A DNA stretch of 50,151 nucleotides from positions 1-50,151 of the forward strand of contig JAVKHN010000011.1 of NCBI GenBank assembly GCA_031459935.1. The letters run 5' to 3'. Positions 24,022-31,654 of this stretch are shown here, piece after piece. Position 1 is the stretch's first letter. Each line of letters begins with the position of its first letter. The position numbers were made by a program, and so were the translations under genes. Source of the stretch: Sysuimicrobium calidum (lineage in GTDB: Bacteria > Sysuimicrobiota > Sysuimicrobiia > Sysuimicrobiales > Sysuimicrobiaceae). The notes beneath the pieces are model-generated. The model did not search any database. It had not been told where the DNA came from and was given only the letters and a program-made list of their open reading frames with translations.

Positions 24022-26094
24022 ATGAAGGTCTACCCGGTGGAGCGCATCCGGAACGTGGCGGTGGTGGGGCACGGCGGGGTGGGGAAGACCAGCCTGGTCG
24101 AGGCGCTGCTGTATGCCTCCGGGGCCATCGAGCGGATGGGGCGGGTGGACGAGGGGACCGCCACCACGGACTACGATCCCGAGGAGATCCGGCGGAAGAT
24201 GACCATCAACCTGGCCACCGCCCCGTTGGAGTGGAAGGACCACAAGCTGAACCTCCTGGACACGCCCGGGTACCCGGACTTCTTCGGGGAGTGCCACGCG
24301 GCCCTGCATGTGGCGGATGCGGCCCTCTTCGTGCTGGACGCGGTGGCGGGCATCCAGGTGCAGACGGAGAAGCTGTGGCGGGTGGCGGATGCGGCCCGCC
24401 TCCCACGGTTCGTGTTCCTCAACCGCATGGACCGGGAGAACGCCCACTTCGAGCGGGTCATGGAGCAGCTGCGGGAGCGGTTCGGGTCGCACGTGGTTCC
24501 CCTCCAGGTGCCCGTAGACCGGGAAGGGGGGTTCCGGGGGGTTGTGGATCTGGTGATGCTGCGGGCGTACCTGGTGGAGGAGGGGAAGCTTCACACCGCG
24601 GAACCTCCCCCGGAGACCGAGGAAGAGGTCCGGCGGTGGCGGGAGATGCTCGTGGAGGAAGCCGCGGAGGGGGAGGACGCCCTGGTGGAGAGGTACCTGG
24701 AGGCTGGCGAGCTCAGCCCGGAGGAGATCCTCCGGGGCCTGCGGTCGGGTGTGCGGAGTGGCCGGGTGGTGCCTGTCCTGTGTGGAGCGGCGCTGCTCGG
24801 CGCGGGTACGTCTGCGCTTCTGGACACCCTGGTGGCCCTCGCGCCGCACCCCGGGGAGCGGGAGGCGGAGACGGAGTCCGGGGAACGACTCGCGGCGGAT
24901 CCCGGGGGACCGCTTGCGGCTCTGGTGTTCAAGACCATGGCGGATCCCTACGTGGGCCGGCTCTCCTACCTCCGGGTGTACTCCGGGACCCTGCGGGCCG
25001 ACAGCCAGGTCTACAACGCCGTGAAGGAGAAACCGGAGCGCATCGGGCCCCTCTACGTCATGCGAGGGAAGCAGCAGATCCAGGTGCCGGAGCTCCCTCC
25101 CGGCGACATCGGAGCGGTGGCGAAGCTCGCGGAGACCCAGACCAACGACACCCTCTCCCAGCGGGACCGCCCGGTGCGCCTGCGTCCCATCCCCTTCCCC
25201 AAGCCCGTGATCTCCATGACCATCGAGGCGAAGACCCGGCAGGACGAGGACCGGCTCGCCACGATCCTGCCACGCCTCGCGGAGGAGGATCCCACCCTGC
25301 ACGTGGAGCACGATCCCGAGGCCAAGAAAACCGTGATCGCGGGGATGGGGGAGTCCCACCTGGAGATCGTGGCGGACCGGCTGCGGCGGAAGTTCAACGT
25401 GGACGTGCAGCTGGGGCGGCCCTACGTCCCATACCGGGAGACCATCCGGAAGAAGGCCACCGCGGAGGGCCGCTACGTCCGGCAGACGGGCGGTCGCGGG
25501 CAGTACGGGGTGTGTGTCCTCGAGCTAGAGCCCCTGCCGCGGGGAAGCGGCTACGAGTTCGTGGACCGGATCGTGGGGGGGGTGATCCCCCAGCAGTTCC
25601 GGCCCTCCGTGGACAAGGGCGTGCGCAAGGCCATGGAGGAGGGGATCCTGGCGGGATACCCGGTGGTGGACGTGCGGGTGGCGTTGGTGGACGGGAAGAC
25701 CCACCCCGTGGACTCCTCGGACATCGCCTTCCAGATCGCGGGCTCCCTGGCCTTCAAGAAGGCGGCGGAGCAGGCGGGACTGGTGCTCCTGGAGCCCATC
25801 ATGCAGGTGGAGGTCACCGCTCCGGACGACGTGGTGGGGGACGTGGTGGGGGACCTCAATGCGAAGCGGGCCCGCATCCAGGGCATCGAGCCCAGGGGGG
25901 ACGGGACCACCGTGATCCGCGCCCAGGTGCCCATGGCGGAGATGCTGCGGTATGCCAGTGACCTGCGGGCCATCACCGGAGGCCGCGGCAGTTTCGAGAT
26001 GAGCTTCTCCCACTACGAGGAGGCCCCGCCGCATGTGGCCCAGAAGGCGATCGAGGAGGCGCAGCGGCAGAAGCAGGCCGAGGAAGCTCGCTAG
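24022..26094 (+). CDS. Elongation factor G-like GTPase
   Basis: A 690-residue translational GTPase of the EF-G-like (EF-G2) group, with the full EF-G domain series: G domain (1-270), domain II, domain III, domain IV (YVRQTGGRGQYG and following) and domain V. The P-loop is GHGGVGKT. The switch II motif is DTPGY (80-84) instead of DTPGH, and the G4 motif is NRMD (134-137) instead of NKMD. These changes touch the catalytic His and the guanine-binding Lys, so GTP turnover may differ from canonical EF-G. No str operon (rpsL, rpsG, tuf) is nearby, supporting a secondary role in translation or ribosome recycling. ATG follows AAGGAGG. Confidence 0.93.
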   Translation: MKVYPVERIRNVAVVGHGGVGKTSLVEALLYASGAIERMGRVDEGTATTDYDPEEIRRKMTINLATAPLEWKDHKLNLLDTPGYPDFFGECHAALHVADAALFVLDAVAGIQVQTEKLWRVADAARLPRFVFLNRMDRENAHFERVMEQLRERFGSHVVPLQVPVDREGGFRGVVDLVMLRAYLVEEGKLHTAEPPPETEEEVRRWREMLVEEAAEGEDALVERYLEAGELSPEEILRGLRSGVRSGRVVPVLCGAALLGAGTSALLDTLVALAPHPGEREAETESGERLAADPGGPLAALVFKTMADPYVGRLSYLRVYSGTLRADSQVYNAVKEKPERIGPLYVMRGKQQIQVPELPPGDIGAVAKLAETQTNDTLSQRDRPVRLRPIPFPKPVISMTIEAKTRQDEDRLATILPRLAEEDPTLHVEHDPEAKKTVIAGMGESHLEIVADRLRRKFNVDVQLGRPYVPYRETIRKKATAEGRYVRQTGGRGQYGVCVLELEPLPRGSGYEFVDRIVGGVIPQQFRPSVDKGVRKAMEEGILAGYPVVDVRVALVDGKTHPVDSSDIAFQIAGSLAFKKAAEQAGLVLLEPIMQVEVTAPDDVVGDVVGDLNAKRARIQGIEPRGDGTTVIRAQVPMAEMLRYASDLRAITGGRGSFEMSFSHYEEAPPHVAQKAIEEAQRQKQAEEAR

Positions 26095-26098
26095 CGGA

Positions 26099-26515
26099 TC
26101 AGGCCGGGTCCGGCAGTACCTTCACGAGGACCCGGCGCGTCCGGGGGCCGTCGAACTCCGCGAGGAAGAGCGCTTGCCAGCGTCCCAGGAGGAGCTCCCC
26201 ATCCCGCACGAACACGAAGGTGGTGTGGCCCACCAGGCTCGACTGGAGGTGCGCGGGGGAGTTCTCCTCCACATGGCGGTAGGCGGGATCACCCCGGGGT
26301 GCCATGCGGCGCAGCAGCAGGAGCATGTCGTGGGCGACTCCGGGATCCGTGTTCTCCTGGATCACGAGGCCGCAGGTGGTGTGCGGCACGTACAGAAAGA
26401 CGGTCCCGTTCCGGACGTGGCTTTCGTGCACCGCCTGCGCCACCTGGTCCGTGATCTCCACCAGACACTCCCGCTGCGGGGTGCGCACCGTGAACTCGTA
26501 CACTCTCCCCTCCAT
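26099..26515 (-). CDS. YjbQ/UPF0047 family protein
   Basis: A 138-residue protein of the YjbQ (UPF0047) family, a beta-sandwich trimer for which some members show weak thiamine-phosphate synthase activity. The signatures HTTCGLVIQEN (about 45-55), the YRHVEENSPAHLQSSLVG segment and the LGRWQALFLAEFDGPR end are all present. It converges on the EF-G-like gene with a 4-bp gap and lies 4 bp after the GAF/HD-GYP gene on the same strand. Confidence 0.92.
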   Translation of the reverse strand: MEGRVYEFTVRTPQRECLVEITDQVAQAVHESHVRNGTVFLYVPHTTCGLVIQENTDPGVAHDMLLLLRRMAPRGDPAYRHVEENSPAHLQSSLVGHTTFVFVRDGELLLGRWQALFLAEFDGPRTRRVLVKVLPDPA

Positions 26516-26519
26516 GGGC

Positions 26520-28037
26520 CTACCGGGAGTATAGCCGATCCGCGGATGTCGGGTCCTCCACTCGGAGGAACAGGGCCGTGAGGGGGCGCACCTCCTCCGG
26601 CAGCTCCTGGATCGTCTCCTCGATCAGGGCCCGTGCGATACGCTTCCCACAAACCTCCGCGGTGTACTCCACCATGCGGCCAACCTGCTCCCGGTATTCC
26701 TCCACCCGCTGCTGTACGGTCTGTGGGGAGGGCTTCTCCCCTTCCGTGCGGGGGAGGATGGGGATCACGGGAATCCGTTGCAGGAGGCCCTCCGTGAGAG
26801 ACCTCCCCGCGGTTCGCTCGAGGGCCTCCAGCAGCCGGAGGGTGAAGGCGTAGAAGGCCTCCGCGAGCCGCTCCAGCACCTCCACGGGATCCGCGGCCCT
26901 GGGCTCGGGATGCGCGGCCTCGGAGAGGACCTGCTGGAGGGCAGAGCGCCCCCGCGTGGACCGGAGCAGCCCGCAGAAGGCGGCCACCACTCGGGGATCG
27001 AACTGATGGCCCTTCCCCCGCTCCAGCTCCCAGGCGGCCACCTCCCACGGGAGGGCGATGCGGTAGGCGCGGTCTGAGGTCATGGCCTCGAAGGCGTCCG
27101 CCACCGCCAGGATGCGGCTCAGCAGCGGGATCTCCTCCCCGCTCAGACCCGCGGGGTATCCCCTCCCGTCATACCATTCGTGCACGTGTCGCACCGCGTC
27201 CACGATCTCGGGTTCGATCCCCGCGCTCGCGAGGATCCGGGCACCGATGAGGGCGTGCTCCTGTATCTCCGCCCGCTCCGCGGCGGTGAGGGGACCGGCC
27301 TTCAGGAGGACCCCGTCCCGCACGCCGAGCTTGCCGATGTCGTGCAGCAGCGCGGCCACCTGGAGGCGATGCAGCGCCTCCGGACCGAGCCCCAGAGCCC
27401 GCCCGATGGCCCCTGCGAGCACCCGGACCCGGCGGCTGTGCCCCGCGGTATAGGGATCCCGGGCATCCACCGCCTCCGCGAGGCCGGTGATCAGGCGCTC
27501 CCGCTCCCACCGCAGCCGCGCCCGCATCTCCACCCGATCCAGAGCCATGCCCACGATCCGGCCGTAGGCGGAGAGGAGCTCGAGGAACTCGGGCTCGAAG
27601 GATCGGGGCTCCGCGAAGTTCAGGTACACCAGCCCCCATACCGCATCCTCTGGCCCCACGAGCGGCACCGCCACGAAGGAGCCCACCCCGGATTGCACCA
27701 CCGTAGGGCTTACCCCCGGATCCGCCCGGCAGTCGGGAACCGCCAGGGCCCTGCGGGCGGAGAGCACCCGGTGCGCGAACCCCACGCTGCCCACGGGGAT
27801 GGTCGGGCGGCGGATGGGGACCGGGCCCCAGTGGGCCCGCAGCTCGAGGATTCGCTTCCAGGGACGGAACCGGAACACCGCTACGGAGACCGCGAGGGCG
27901 CTCAGTCCCTCGCCCACGCGGGCCAGGATCTCATCAGGTTCCTGGGCCGCGCTCGCCCACTGGGCTGCCTGCAGCAGGTGCCCTGCCAGGGAGGAAAGCG
28001 GCAGTTCGGCTTCAGGAAGCTCCGGTGGCGTGAACAC
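26520..28037 (-). CDS. GAF and HD-GYP domain protein (putative c-di-GMP phosphodiesterase)
   Basis: A 505-residue signalling protein: GAF sensor domain (about 25-165), HD-GYP domain (about 180-350) and a helical C-terminal region (about 365-505) that I cannot assign. The HD-GYP motif set is complete: HSRRV (H200), HDIGK (H232, D233), HEWYDGRGYP and ADAFEAMTSDR, so c-di-GMP hydrolysis is likely. GTG 28037 is chosen because GGAGG precedes it by 5 nt; ATG 28121 and ATG 28142 are in frame but have no Shine-Dalgarno and overlap the divergent tetR promoter. It is divergent from the efflux operon. Confidence 0.88.
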   Translation of the reverse strand: MFTPPELPEAELPLSSLAGHLLQAAQWASAAQEPDEILARVGEGLSALAVSVAVFRFRPWKRILELRAHWGPVPIRRPTIPVGSVGFAHRVLSARRALAVPDCRADPGVSPTVVQSGVGSFVAVPLVGPEDAVWGLVYLNFAEPRSFEPEFLELLSAYGRIVGMALDRVEMRARLRWERERLITGLAEAVDARDPYTAGHSRRVRVLAGAIGRALGLGPEALHRLQVAALLHDIGKLGVRDGVLLKAGPLTAAERAEIQEHALIGARILASAGIEPEIVDAVRHVHEWYDGRGYPAGLSGEEIPLLSRILAVADAFEAMTSDRAYRIALPWEVAAWELERGKGHQFDPRVVAAFCGLLRSTRGRSALQQVLSEAAHPEPRAADPVEVLERLAEAFYAFTLRLLEALERTAGRSLTEGLLQRIPVIPILPRTEGEKPSPQTVQQRVEEYREQVGRMVEYTAEVCGKRIARALIEETIQELPEEVRPLTALFLRVEDPTSADRLYSR

Positions 28038-28099
28038 CTCCACCTCCGCGGGAGAGGCCAAAAAGCAAAAAGCATGCCAGGTTTCCCCAAAAGTCCCCG

Positions 28100-28128
28100 T
28101 TGACGGCTGGGGATGGGCCATATATTTT
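28100..28128 (+). promoter_or_regulatory. Promoter of the tetR-efflux operon
   Basis: TTGACG (28100-28105) and TATTTT (28123-28128) are separated by 17 bp. Transcription would begin about 28135, inside the palindrome that follows, so translation must start downstream of GTG 28131. Confidence 0.6.
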
Positions 28129-28131
28129 GAG

Positions 28132-28145
28132 TGAGTGATCATTCA
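28132..28145. promoter_or_regulatory. Putative TetR operator
   Basis: TGAGTGATCATTCA is a 14-bp near-perfect palindrome (one mismatched pair) centred on TGATCA. It lies just after the -10 of the tetR promoter, a typical position for self-repression by a TetR-family protein. Confidence 0.6.
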
Positions 28146-28166
28146 GTATTCTTACGGGCTCAAACG

Positions 28167-28835
28167 GTGGCACGTCTGACGGAGGAAGCCCGGCGGCGCC
28201 TCACCCAGCGGCGCCGCCAGCAGATCCTGGAGGCGGCGGTGGCGGTCTTCTCGAAAGCCGGATATGAGGGGGCCACCGTCCGGGCCATTGCGGAGCGGGC
28301 TGGACTTGCGGAGGGCACCCTCTACCTGTACTTCCCCGGCAAGCGCCACCTCCTCCTGGAGGCCTGGGAGGAGGTGGCGCTTGCCTCCTTACACGGGATG
28401 ATCGCGCACCCGGAGGTCCCCGATGACGAGGCGCTCCTCGCGCAGATTCTCCGGACCCAGTTCGAGCTCCTGGAGCGCCACAGTTCCTTTTTTCGGCTGG
28501 TGATGCACCGAGCCGATGTGGATCCGGAGTTCCGCCGCAGCGTGCAGGAACGGCTCCGGGAACTGAAGTCCGTGGTGGAGGGCCGGATCGCAAGACGGAT
28601 AGAGGAAGGGGTCTACGCGCGGTTCGAGGTGCCCATCGTGGTGGCCGCCATCGCAGCCCTACTGCGCGGGATTCCCCTCTTCGATCCCTACAACCCGGAT
28701 CCCCTCTTCGCCCGCTACTCCCGGGAGGTGGTGGCCCGGGAGCTGGCCCGCCTGGTGTTTCAGGGACTCCTCAGTCGCTCCGGCTCCCGGAAGTCCCTTC
28801 CTCCGACCGGGACCGTCGCGGGAGGTCAGCCATGA
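28167..28835 (+). CDS. TetR/AcrR family transcriptional regulator
   Basis: A 222-residue repressor-type regulator. The helix-turn-helix is at about residues 18-65 (RRQQILEAAVAVFSKAGYEGATVRAIAERAG LAEGTLYLYFPGK, quoted in part), and the C-terminal ligand domain is helical. The frame begins at GTG 28131, but the promoter and operator placement argues for GTG 28167; no good Shine-Dalgarno is visible, so the message may be nearly leaderless. It overlaps the TolC gene by ATGA and is the first gene of the export operon, probably controlling itself and the nine genes behind it. Confidence 0.92.
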   Translation: MARLTEEARRRLTQRRRQQILEAAVAVFSKAGYEGATVRAIAERAGLAEGTLYLYFPGKRHLLLEAWEEVALASLHGMIAHPEVPDDEALLAQILRTQFELLERHSSFFRLVMHRADVDPEFRRSVQERLRELKSVVEGRIARRIEEGVYARFEVPIVVAAIAALLRGIPLFDPYNPDPLFARYSREVVARELARLVFQGLLSRSGSRKSLPPTGTVAGGQP

Positions 28836-30151
28836 AGCGATGGACGTTCCTCGCCCTGCTCTGCCTCCCCCCCCTCATCCAGGCCCCCCTGGGAGCCCAA
28901 CCCGCTCCCCGCCGGTTGGGGTTCGCGGAGGTGGCCACCCTGGCTCTGGAGCGCAACCTCCAGCTGCGGGCCGCGGCCCTGGACCTGGCCATCGCTCAGG
29001 CGGCCCTTGCACAAGCCCGGGCCGCCAGGCAGCCCCAGCTCAGCCTCCAGGGATCCTACGTCCACCTCCAGCAGCCTGGCACCACCCTCACCTTTCCTAA
29101 CCCCTTCAGCCCGACCCCGCCTCAACTCACCGTCACCGTCCCCCCGCCGGAGCCCAACCAGTTCAGCCTGCGCCTTTTGGCCCAGTACCCGCTGTACACC
29201 GGCGGACGCCTGGAGGCCCAGATCAGCCTTGCGGAGGCCAATGTGCGGGGCGCCCAGGCGGCCCTGGAGCGCATCCGCCAGCAGGTGCTGGCTCAGGCCC
29301 AGCAGGCATACCTCGCGTGGCTCGTGAGCCGGGAGACGATGACCGCGGCGCAGCGGGCCCTCGCTCAGGCGGAGGAGGCGTTGCGGGTGGCCCAGGCCCG
29401 GTTCCGGGCGGGGACATCCCCTCGGTTCGACGTCCTGCAGGCGGAGGTGAGCGTGGCGAGCGCGAGGCAGAACCTCCTCCGGGCCGAGACCGGAGTCCGC
29501 AACGCGGCCGCCCAGCTCGCCGCAATCCTCGACCTTCCTCTCGATACGCCCTTTGAGCCCGCGGATGGCCTGGAGCCCCGCCCCGTTTCCGGAGCCCTCG
29601 CGCAGGGGATCGCGCAGGCCTTGGAACGTCGCCCGGAGCTCCTGGAGCTCCGGGCGCGGATAGAAGCCGCTCAGGCCGCGGTGGCGCTCGCACGGAGCGG
29701 CGGCCGTCCCAACCTCGCCCTCGCCGCGAACTACGACCTCACAGGCCCCCTGGCCCAACTCCAGGGAACATGGTCCGTGACCCTCGCGGTGACCTTGCAG
29801 ATCTACGACGGCGGCATCACCCGGGAGCGAGTGCGGGAGGCGGAACTGCGGCTGGAGCAGTTGCGGGTGCTGGAAGCCCAGCTGCGCGCGCGCATCGAGC
29901 TGGAGGTCCGGCAGGCCTGGCTGGCCCTGGAGCAGTCGGGGGCGGCCCTCAGGACCGCGGAGAAGGCCGTGGAGCAGGCCCGGGAAGCCGCCCGCATCGC
30001 CGCGGTGCGGTTTGAAGCCGGGGTGGGGACCGCCCTGGAACTCCTCTCTGCCCAGGCGCAGCTCGCGAGTGCGGAGTCGAGCTTGAGCCAGGCCCGGTTC
30101 GAACAGAACCTCGCCCGGTTGCAGTGGTTGCTCGCCACGGGTGCCCTTTAG
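28832..30151 (+). CDS. TolC-family outer-membrane channel
   Basis: A 439-residue outer-membrane efflux protein with a signal peptide (about 1-22, ending LGAQ) and the two-fold repeated helical barrel of the OEP family: repeats start at GFAEVATLALERN (about 30) and PRPVSGALAQGIAQALE (about 250). Long alanine/glutamine-rich helices form the periplasmic tunnel. GGGAGGT precedes ATG. It is the exit duct for the RND pump and possibly also for the ABC system encoded further on. Confidence 0.93.
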   Translation: MKRWTFLALLCLPPLIQAPLGAQPAPRRLGFAEVATLALERNLQLRAAALDLAIAQAALAQARAARQPQLSLQGSYVHLQQPGTTLTFPNPFSPTPPQLTVTVPPPEPNQFSLRLLAQYPLYTGGRLEAQISLAEANVRGAQAALERIRQQVLAQAQQAYLAWLVSRETMTAAQRALAQAEEALRVAQARFRAGTSPRFDVLQAEVSVASARQNLLRAETGVRNAAAQLAAILDLPLDTPFEPADGLEPRPVSGALAQGIAQALERRPELLELRARIEAAQAAVALARSGGRPNLALAANYDLTGPLAQLQGTWSVTLAVTLQIYDGGITRERVREAELRLEQLRVLEAQLRARIELEVRQAWLALEQSGAALRTAEKAVEQAREAARIAAVRFEAGVGTALELLSAQAQLASAESSLSQARFEQNLARLQWLLATGAL

Positions 30152-30162
30152 GGAGGTACCGG

Positions 30163-31644
30163 ATGCGAAGGTGGATCGCGCTCGGCGTGGTGGCGGTGAT
30201 CGTGGCTCTCGGGGGTTCGGTCCTGGTGCGGCGGGAACCTGCCCGGAGCAGCTCTCCGACCCCGGAGCCTGCGGTAGCGGTGGAGGTGGTGCCCGCTCGC
30301 ACCGGGAGCGTGCGGGAGGTGATCCGGGCCGCGGGTTCCGTGGCGGCGGCCCAGACCGTGGAGGTGAGTTCGAAGATCCCGGGCCGGGTGCTTGCAGTCT
30401 TCGTGCGGGAAGGGGACGCGGTGCGTCGGGGACAGCTCCTCCTCCGGCTAGATCCCTCGGACGCGGAGGCCCAGCTCGCGCAGGCCCGGGCGGCTTTTCG
30501 CATGGCACTGAGCAGGATCTCCCAGGCGGAGAGCGCGGTGCTTCTCCAGCAGGAGGCCACGGAGGCCCAGGTCCAGCAGGCGCAGGCTCAGGTGCGGGCG
30601 CTCGCTTCGCAGGTCCGGAGCGCTCAGGCCAACCGGGACGCTCTGCTGGGAAGCCTCCAAAGCGCGCGGGCTCAGCTCGAGGCCGCAGAGGCCAACGTGC
30701 GGGCCGCGGAGGCGAACCTGGAGCGGGTCCGGTCGGATCTCGCGCGACTCGAGGCCCTCTACGCCGCGGGCGCGCTGAGCGCCCAGCAGGTGGAGGCGGC
30801 TCGCACGCAGCTGGGGAGCGCTCAAGCTGCCTTGGATGCCGCGAAAGCCCAGCGGGACGCCCTCCTGGCCCAGATCTCAACCCTTGCCGCACAACGGGAG
30901 GCCGCGGAGGCCGCGGTGGCTCAGGTCCGCTCGGCCCTGGAGGGAGCCCAGGCCGCCCTGCGAGCCGCTCAGGCGAACCGGGAGCAGGTCCCCGTGCGCC
31001 GGCAGGACGTGCTCCAGGCCCGGGCGGCCGCGGCCCAGGCCCACGCCGCGGTGCGCCTGGCGGAACAGCAGCTCCAGAACACCTGGGTGCGATCCCCTCA
31101 AGATGGCGTGGTGATCCGCCGGTCCGTGGATCCCGGGGAGTGGATCGCTCCGGGCGTGCCGGCCCTCGTGGTGGCGGACCTGAGCCGGGTGCGCGTGCAG
31201 CTGGAGGTCTCGGAGCGGGAGATCCACCGGGTGCGGCGGGGAAGACCCGTGGAGATCACGGTGGACGCGCTTCCGGAGCGGATCTTCCGGGGGGTCGTGA
31301 CCCGGTGGTCCGAGGTGGCCAGCACCCCCACCCGCACCTTCACCGTGGAGGTGGAGCTTCCAAACCCGGATCACGCGCTGCGGCCGGGTATGTTCGGCCG
31401 AGGCGCCATCGTGGTGGCGGAAGTCCGGGACGCGGTACTGGTTCCTGCAGAGGCCGTGGTCTCCGGAGAGGGCGGGCCCTTCGTGTGGATGGTGGAAGGA
31501 TCCCGGGTCAAGCGCAGGCCCGTGCGGGTGGGCCTGCGGGAAGGGGGACGCGTCCAGGTCCTGGGGGTGCGGCCCGGAGAACGGGTGGTGGTGCTGGGTC
31601 AGGATCGGTTGCAGGACGGGAGCCCCGTGGTGGTACGGCCTTAG
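30163..31644 (+). CDS. RND efflux periplasmic adaptor (HlyD/MFP family)
   Basis: A 493-residue membrane-fusion protein with an N-terminal signal/anchor helix (about 3-22), a biotinyl-lipoyl-like half (VEVSSKIPGRVLAVFVREGDAVRRGQ, partly quoted, about 65-90), a very long A/Q/R-rich coiled coil (about 100-310), then the second lipoyl half (VRSPQDGVVIRR), a beta-barrel and the membrane-proximal domain. The coiled coil is longer than in AcrA, suggesting a tall adaptor that reaches a TolC tip. ATG 30163 follows GGGAGGT. Confidence 0.93.
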   Translation: MRRWIALGVVAVIVALGGSVLVRREPARSSSPTPEPAVAVEVVPARTGSVREVIRAAGSVAAAQTVEVSSKIPGRVLAVFVREGDAVRRGQLLLRLDPSDAEAQLAQARAAFRMALSRISQAESAVLLQQEATEAQVQQAQAQVRALASQVRSAQANRDALLGSLQSARAQLEAAEANVRAAEANLERVRSDLARLEALYAAGALSAQQVEAARTQLGSAQAALDAAKAQRDALLAQISTLAAQREAAEAAVAQVRSALEGAQAALRAAQANREQVPVRRQDVLQARAAAAQAHAAVRLAEQQLQNTWVRSPQDGVVIRRSVDPGEWIAPGVPALVVADLSRVRVQLEVSEREIHRVRRGRPVEITVDALPERIFRGVVTRWSEVASTPTRTFTVEVELPNPDHALRPGMFGRGAIVVAEVRDAVLVPAEAVVSGEGGPFVWMVEGSRVKRRPVRVGLREGGRVQVLGVRPGERVVVLGQDRLQDGSPVVVRP

Positions 31645-31654
31645 GTAGGGAGGG

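Noticed and set aside
22645..25359. 904-codon open frame opposite lysS, the dehydrogenase and the EF-G-like gene
   Set aside because: It spans three well-recognised genes on the other strand and has no motif; an effect of GC bias.
30460..31100. Repeated AQ-rich segments as DNA repeats
   Set aside because: They encode the heptad coiled coil of the adaptor; the DNA itself is not exactly repeated.
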